From Voacanga thouarsii (lineage: Eukaryota; Streptophyta; Magnoliopsida; Gentianales; Apocynaceae), in the NCBI GenBank assembly GCA_026120185.1, contig JANUWF010002008.1, positions 845,501-909,500 of the forward strand: a stretch of 64,000 nucleotides of DNA, read 5' to 3'. Under the pieces are notes generated by a model. That model saw only the letters and a list, made by a program, of their open reading frames with translations. It was not told where the DNA came from and searched no databases. Of this stretch, positions 57,267-64,000 are shown one piece after another. A program made the position numbers and the translations under genes. Each line of letters begins with the position of its first letter. The first letter of the stretch is position 1.

Positions 57267-59064
57267 TGTTGGAATGGATGCCCAAAATATACTATTTATT
57301 TCTATATTTTAAAAATTAATAAAATACTTCATTCATTAATGGTTATTTATTTACATATAGTTGTACATTAAAAGTCTAAATGTATTAGTAAGTAATCTAC
57401 ATAATTGAGTTGTGCTTTCACAATAAAGTGTTGATTATGGATTACTAACACACAAACAAAAAATTATTCTTGATCAATTGATAAAGCTAGACATTGTATC
57501 AATGTATAGATCATTACAGTATGGTTTTTAAGTGAGGAATGATTTACCTTTAACCAATGAGTAGTCCTCTTATGCCAATAGTGTAAGCATATTTGGAATA
57601 CATAGAACTAGACCACGCTATTTGGAATACATAGAATTGGACCATGCGATAATAATCTTTATAAAAATATTATAATAAATAAAAATTGGTTTATTACTGC
57701 TACTGCATGGACGAGTGCCCTAAGCCTTGAGTATAAGTTGGTGGTCTAGTGAAGTTGAACTTGTGCACTTTGATGTATTATGTGTGAGGTCTTATTGCAA
57801 AGCCAATAACCTTGTACGTTAAGTGTATTACTCTAATTAATTAAGACATACTTATATAATAGAGTTTCTATACTTTACTATGTGAAGACATCACCCCCTT
57901 GTGATTGTCCAGGATAATCTGAATAAATTAGGGCCCCGTAAAATGTGACTAAGTATGTATGCTTTTGAGTAACTCCCTGATATAAGTGAGTATATACTGG
58001 AAGTCATGGAATATCGGACTAATTATCAAACGATAGTAGATATCATTGAGAAATGTGTTAGTACAATTTTTCTATCTCAATAATTGGTGTTATGTAGAAG
58101 GGTATTTTCATCATTATACTTGTAAGTGGAAGACACTGCAATTGTAATATTATTCTTGGGGTCAATATTTTCATATGGTGATAAATGAAACATTTAAAAT
58201 GAAAAAATACAACTATTTGTTAGTAAGGGTATTTAGGTCATTTTGGTAGTTAAGAATAATATATCTTTTAGTCCCCAAAGTATAACCTTAATAAATTTAT
58301 TTTACTATATGGGCTTATTGAGTGAATTTATTATTAGAAGAATTATTCTAAGAGTCCAATTAATTATTTATTTAGACTAGAATAATTAATTGGGCCAATT
58401 TAATTAAATTAGTTTATTAATTAATTGTCTTGGGTAATATTATATTGTGTCCAAGTGGATCAATTAATTAATATGAGAGTTATTTAGTTAGTTTTGGACT
58501 AATTAAGAAAACCCAAGCCCACAAAGGTAGTTGAGATGACAAAATGTTTAATGAGAAACCTTAATTGTTGCCTCAATGGATATAAAAGAAAAATAATAAA
58601 GAAATAGCAAGGGTGTGCCTGTGCATTAGGTAAACAAAAAGAAAAGTGGTGGTTGACTTTCCACGTTTTCTTGGTTGTTCTCTGGGATAAGAGGAAAAAC
58701 AGGTTTCATTTTTCCTTTGAGTTGCTGCCATTTTTTTTTTTTTGTTTCTTTTTCCCTCGATTAGCTCTTCTAATCTTTTTCTTAATTAAATTCATCCTAT
58801 ACTACTTTCACTGGTAGTAGTCCATAGAAGGTCCAAGAATACTCTAGAAGGCTAAGAGTTAGGAAATGTGGTACGTGTTAAATGCGAATGAGTCGACGGT
58901 TAGTTGGAATTCTTATGTTCCAACATAAGAAACTCCGTTGAACCTAAATCCGACACCGGTTGTTTAACCTAAGTGTCCAAAAAGTAAGTATTCCTAGACT
59001 TTGGTTAGAGAAATTTTTAAATTTGTTACCTTCAACTGCTTTTCTGTTTTCCCACAATCCTTCA
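57267..59064 (+). repeat. copia-A 3' LTR
   Basis: 1798 bp from tgttggaatggatgcc to cacaatccttca. Its right part matches 1-583 plus 14646-14894. It is uninterrupted and shows the empty site of gypsy-B. The next five bases, tgtat, are the expected right-hand target duplication, but the left copy lies outside the window. Confidence 0.9.
58581..58588 (+). promoter_or_regulatory. putative TATA box of the copia-A 3' LTR
   Basis: tataaaag after cctcaatgga, in the same place as tataaagg at 342-349. Confidence 0.35.
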
Positions 59065-60650
59065 TGTATGATGAGTTGTTACACTATAGAATGATTATAT
59101 GACATGGTTATGCAACAAGTATGAATATGTCTTGGATAGAGATTTATTCATGTTTCATTAAGAGTATTAAATCGTGATATGTTGATTCAATGAACAATTC
59201 ATATCAAGATGATGCTAGGGAATTGTTATTTGGTATTATATGGTCTCTTTGAGATTTGAGTTGCAATTAGAGCATGACTTTATGATATAGTTCTTGTATT
59301 ATGATCCTTAAGATGAATGAATTATGATTGCATGTATAATTTCTAATATTGAAGGAATAGGGTTGTATATGATATAATGCTATTAATAATGGAGGATGAT
59401 CTATGTGTTGACATGTCATTAAGAGTTCTTGTTAAGAGATGGTTGAAATAATTGAGCACTAAGTTAGTCGTGATATTATATGCCTACCTATTGTCATAAA
59501 AGGGTTGCTAGATGAAATTATGATTAGATCTTATATTTCTTCATACGGGGTTGGGCTCTATTGACCAAAGCCAACTAGAAGATTATTACTTGTGTGACAA
59601 AAAAAAAATCAGATAAGTCCTTGCATGAAATTCTTTGTTAGACAAATACTATGTTGCAAGTCAAATGTTGTTTTTATTATGGCAATGGGATCACGTACTT
59701 AAAGTGCAAACATAATTATTTTATTTTCTCTTTTCAAATCAAACATTTTTTACCAAATAAATGCTTTCACTTAAAATTGCTATTTTTCTTTAACAAAATG
59801 GTTCAAACTAAAACTACACTTAATCATGATTGCATTTTCAAACAACCAAGTGCTATTTGTTAATTTCTCCTAAATGGAACAACCAAATGATGAATACTCA
59901 ATAAAGATAGGCTAATAGTACTAGCCTTAGAAGGTTAGGGTAAGTCTTCTAACAGAAGGCCACCTTCGAAAGATAAATTTTTTTGAGACAAGACGTCAAC
60001 ACAAGTTAATCGGGTCAATTCGAATGAGCAATTCAATCTAAATGGATTGTTCAGAGTTAGACAATCGGTTAGTTTAGGTAATAGATGGAGGATTATCTCA
60101 CACAATAGGCTAATCTCCCACTATAATATGATGCAGAGTTTTACAGTACTTGGTCATGATACAAGGTTTCATGACCTTAGGCTATGATATATGGTTTCAT
60201 AGTTCTACTTCTAAGAGCGGTTTACTTTTCTAAGTATTCCTATTTGCTTTATGATTAAAAGTTGCAAACTACCACTCTATGTATTAAAGTGTATTGAGAT
60301 GACTTGCAAACACTTTTTAAACACTTAAACCTGCATTTTATTAGACAATTTTAAATGTACAAAGCACACACAGGACTTACTGGGAAGTATTTCTCACATC
60401 TTTTATGCTATATTTTCAGGAAGATCCTACATTGACAAGGTTGAGCTAACCTAAAGTTTAAAGACTTTATTCCTTTATTTTGATGTTTTTTCTGCTGAAG
60501 ACTTTTTATTTAGTTATTCCATTTGAGACTTGTATAACTATTTGATCAGTTGTAGTAAGTTTGATTTTAGTTTATTTCTTTTGATTTTTTTCTCTTTACC
60601 TAATTATAAAGATAATATGTACTTTCTTGTGCGTATACTTATGCTTAGGA
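59065..60650 (+). mobile_element. diverged Tekay-like LTR fragment
   Basis: No gene is seen. Blocks correspond in order to about 3600-4850 of the gypsy-B LTR: the atcagataagt-ctgcatg block, gagtactcaataa-g-tag, agg-ggccacct, ggaggattatctcac, aaagcacacac-gg-cttact, the tatattttcagg splice-like block, and taattataaaga. The match stops near 60640, short of the LTR end. It is much more diverged than LTR F. Its left edge coincides with the copia-A end, so it may be the host DNA into which copia-A inserted. Confidence 0.7.
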
Positions 60651-61513
60651 AAAAGTCTAAACAATTCACACAAAATAACCAAATTTTAATTTAAAAGTCC
60701 AAAAATCACTCACACAACACATATATGGGCAAGTGTATTTATCGTGTAATATAGAATTCTAATTGGCAAGTATTGTATCCCTCAGGTAAAGTGACAAGTA
60801 CTTCTACCAAGCCCTCATTTTATTGTTTTGCCAATCATTCTAATCGGGAAGATGACGTATTGACAAAAGGATCAACCAATCCAAGTACATCCCAAGAATT
60901 CCTCTAAGATCACCAAACACCTAAAGAAGAAGGAAATGATAAGTTATGTAATTAGAAGGCATCTCTCATTATTAAGATAAACCTCAACTAACTAGTTAGG
61001 TTCGATGAAAGTTTAAATTCATACCAATTTGGTAATTTAAGTAAAAACCTACTCTCCCTCGATTTATAAGTTTCCTGCTCTTAACCTAATTAGTAGGGTA
61101 TTTCTACCTTACAAATTAAATCTAAGAGGTATTAAGATTAATTACACATGCTCAATTTGGAAAAAATAGTGTCTATATCTCTCCCTTTAATTACTTAGTT
61201 TTTTACCCTCAACCACTCTTTCTTGTTTATCAAAGGCAAACCCAAATGATAAATCAACTAATTGAGTCCCCAATCCTAGCACCATCTCTCGAGTTCATTG
61301 GGACTAAAAAAAATTCAACCAATCAACAAATCCAACTCAAATCAAGTATTTGAATACCAAAATAAATTTCAATAAACTAAAAATAGTAGTCAAGATTCAA
61401 CAAAAATAATGGTTCTGATGCGTGTTTTTTAGTGTTAGAAAAATTAATAACAATGGGCCATAATTAATCAAGTTTTAATAAAAAATACTAGCTACCAAAA
61501 CCACACATGCAAG
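60651..61513. other. unassigned AT-rich stretch, possibly an old gypsy LTR remnant
   Basis: No coding text. Some phrases (cacacaacacatatatgggcaagtgt, tattgtatccctcagg) resemble the minus-strand Athila LTR pattern of element G (cacacatatgagcaagcatact, gagtgtcgatccttaagg). The match is weak and I see no clear ends. The 8 bp left flank of hAT-H is catgcaag (61506-61513). Confidence 0.35.
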
Positions 61514-61527
61514 TAGCATTGACATGT

Positions 61528-61670
61528 GGGCCAGCCCGCACAATTTCGGGCAGTGCCGAGCTTGGCCCAAGGACCGGCCTGTGGGTCGTGCAGGCCGGTT
61601 CCACAATTATGCGGGCCGGTCAGTGCCGAACCCTTAGCCCGTGAGGCCCGCGAGCCAGGCAGGATGGGCT
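61528..61670 (-). repeat. GC-rich subterminal region of hAT-H
   Basis: gggccagcccgcac, cgggcagtgccgagc, ggccggttcc, gcgggccggtcagtgccg and gaggcccgcgagcc: the same GGCCNG-type words as at both ends of hAT-D. A 64-codon frame across it is a translation of these words. Confidence 0.65.
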
Positions 61671-61994
61671 TGAACCTTCCTCTCTCATTCTTTATTTTTT
61701 TTCCTAATTTATTCGAATAAAAATTTTGATGTTCAATTGTTTTGTAATTTTTTATTATTATTTAAATAACACGATTGTTTAAAATTATAAAAAAGTCACC
61801 TTGAAGTGGTGGGGGGTTTGGCTTGGACCCCTACCTATTTTATTAATTAATAAAATAAATATTACATAAGAGAGAGACTTGATGTCTAAACTTCTTAAAA
61901 ATATTACAATGATCAAAATTTAAAAATAGAATAAATATCCTAAAAATAAAATTAAATACATTATATTACTTATTCTAAGTTTCTAATTATTTGA

Positions 61995-64000
61995 ATACTA
62001 AACTAACTATTTTGCTCACCCCTTTCATCATCTGAGTCATCATCAACAATCTACAAATTGGTCATCCTATCTTCGACTGCAAACCAACTATTGCAACACA
62101 TTAACATCTTCAAAGTATGAAGAGCCAATCGAGATCTTCTTTCATCAATTTTTCGAACGATCTCACTAAAGACACTTTCCGATGGCATTTGGAGACAGGT
62201 GGTATTAAAAAATCACATGCCATTTTAGATAAAATGGGGTCTTGACTTACATGAGCCTTCCATCAATCACAAATATCAAAATGTTGATCCTCAGTTTCTA
62301 CCAAAGGCTGAATCTCGTAAATTGTGATCACATTATAGGTGATAAATGATCTCTTTTTACGTTTTATGATACTCTATGATTAAATACTGATGAAATCGAA
62401 GAGGTAGATCTTCGTGGTGGTTGAAATTGATGGTTAGATGATGATGAAGCTTGCCTACTTAAAGTAGTAGAACCAGAACAAGAAGACTCAAACTCATACA
62501 AATTATACATGTCAGATAGAGTTTTAGCCTTTTTTATTTTTTATAATATATTACCTAAGTGTTTGAGATTCATCAATATCTAATGTCTCATATAAATATT
62601 CAATAATACTATGAAATCCAACCGTTTTTACTTGAGGATCCATACACAATGCCATACAATACAAAATAGGAATATCTTCATAATATTTTTTATATTTTTC
62701 AAACATACTTCTCATAAAATAACCATATTATGGATGGTCTATATACTCACCAAAAATATATTCTACCTTAGCAAGTATTGGAAGAATATGATGAGTAGTG
62801 AGATAATAAGATCCCGATAAAAGTTCAATTACTTTTTTTAAAGTAAATAAAAATGTTGACAATACAATACAATTCTCAAAATGAGTTTCAGTTAGTTGAA
62901 GTTGAAAATTGTTACTATTACAAAATTCAATAAGTTGGTTTTGAAAAGGTATAACACTTTCAAACATATCTAAAGTTGAGTTCCATCTAGTTTTACAATC
63001 TAATCTAAATTTTTTAAAAGATATATCTCATTCTCAGTATAAAATCTTAAAATTTTGTTGCCTAGTTGGAGAAGTTTTAATAAATAAAACAACATTTCTA
63101 ATTACATTAACAATATCATCAATATATTTATATCCTTCCTTAACACACAAATTAAATATATGACAAGCATACCTAGTATAAAATAAAATACCATCTAACA
63201 TAGGATTCATAGTATTTTTCAAAATTGTTATGGCAGAATCATTATTTGAAGCGCTATCTAAAGAAATAGAAATAATTTTATTTAAAATCCTATAGTCACG
63301 ACATGTTTGATGAATCATTCTAGCAATACTAGTACATACATGAGGATATTCAAATAATTTAAAAGAAATAGTTCTTTTATGTACTAATGATCAATCCAAT
63401 GATATGTAATGCACAAATAAGACTCATTAGTAATTGCAGTCCAACAATCAAAAGTAATAGCAAATTTCCAATTACAATAATCAAACATAGCAATTAGATG
63501 CTCTTTCATTTCTTTATATATCTTTATTATATCATTTTTTAATATTGTTCTAGGAATCTTTTTCCATGCAAGTTGACAGTTGTTTTACATGTATTGTTCA
63601 TAATGTGAATTTTCTGTAAAATTAAAAGGTAATTTAGTTTGAACAATCATTTTAGCAAATCCACTTCTATTTTTTATATGATCGTATTGAAAATTACCAA
63701 CAATTTGACCTCCTATAATATGGATTTGTTGTTGTTTAAGTAGATTTTCTAACTAATCATTATATGACATTTTCATATATCTAACTAACATTTCTATCCC
63801 TTTTCCCTTCTTATGTGCATATACTACCTTAAAATTTTACATGTTGCCCTATCATTATCATTATCCTTTTTAAAAAGATTCTAAACTATAGATGTTTTTG
63901 CTGTAGCTACAACTTTCAAAGTTTCACCATCATCCTGACCTACATTAGATTCATCAGGATTAATAGTTGGAGTTGGTTTTGATTGTGAAACACTAACGCT
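61995..64000 (-). pseudogene. hAT-H transposase, degenerate, N-terminus beyond the window
   Basis: Minus strand, from 64000 downward. A BED-finger-like NLFKKDNDNDRATCK (about 63880-63835), with the aromatic residue before it now a stop, comes first. Next are GNFQYDHIKNRSGFAKMI and LIAMFDYCNWKFAITFDCWT, ITNESYLCITYHWI (first catalytic Asp in the FDCWT block). The 94-codon frame 63318-63034 carries SLDSASNNDSAITILKN, followed by the 80-codon frame 62967-62728. The degraded dimerisation region PSESVFSEIVRKIDERRSRL lies near 62190-62130, and an acidic end DDDSDDE near 62040-62020. Many stops, mostly TAG/TAA. It shows what hAT-D has lost. Confidence 0.85.

Larger units (their letters stand above)
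61514..64000 (-). mobile_element. hAT-H: hAT DNA transposon, left end and most of the body (runs out of the window)
   Basis: The terminal repeat starts TAGCATTGACATGTGGGCC, close to the C-terminal end of hAT-D (TAGCAATGACACCTGGGTC). A GC-rich subterminal zone (61528-61670) follows. The transposase lies on the minus strand from about 62000 to beyond 64000. Unlike hAT-D it keeps the N-terminal part of the transposase. The other end and the second duplication are outside the window. Confidence 0.88.

Noticed and set aside
61526..61720. 64-codon proline/glycine-rich frame near the hAT-H end
   Set aside because: It is a translation of the GC-rich subterminal words, which recur in both strands and at both ends of hAT-D.
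1..64000. CRISPR array, bacterial operon or viral genome
   Set aside because: No regularly spaced short repeats, no prokaryotic gene organisation; all coding traces fit plant transposable elements.

Overview
This window is repeat-dense plant nuclear DNA. Every long coding trace belongs to a Ty1/copia, Ty3/gypsy (Tekay/Del-like chromovirus and Athila) or hAT element, and the background is AT-rich. I found no host gene, real tRNA, rRNA or CRISPR array. The setting resembles pericentromeric or other heterochromatin of a flowering plant; I cannot name the species.

Layout: one old + strand copia element (copia-A) covers almost the whole window. Its 5' LTR starts about 980 bp upstream of base 1 (judged from its 3' LTR) and its 3' LTR ends at 59064. 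Three elements sit inside it. A 14 kb Tekay-like gypsy element (gypsy-B, 584-14640) lies in the 5' LTR. A solo LTR (J, 18176-20191) lies in the integrase region. A minus-strand copia element of the same family (copia-C, 22432-57202) lies in the last codons of the RNase H region. Copia-C holds an internally deleted hAT transposon (D, 22588-24552), a solo LTR (K, 27605-29133), an Athila-type gypsy element (E, 34581-51994) and a solo Tekay-type LTR (F, 52169-56662). Element E holds a second Athila-type element on the minus strand (G, 38813-48100). That makes four nested levels. Most junctions are fixed by 5-8 bp target-site duplications (TSDs), and several also by an uninterrupted copy of the same site in the sister LTR.

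Right of copia-A lie a diverged Tekay-like LTR fragment (59065 to about 60650), a poorly resolved stretch, and the start of a second hAT element on the minus strand (H, 61514 to beyond 64000).

No element looks autonomous. Reading frames are broken by stops and frameshifts, and several catalytic residues are changed, mostly by transitions. The observations I would follow up are: (1) a tRNA-like segment with pol III A- and B-box matches in all three Tekay LTRs; (2) an extra acidic reading frame between the PBS and gag of gypsy-B carrying sequences like SUMO-interacting motifs; (3) the complementary losses of E (gag but no pol) and G (pol but almost no gag); (4) a duplicated polypurine/hairpin motif in both Athila elements.
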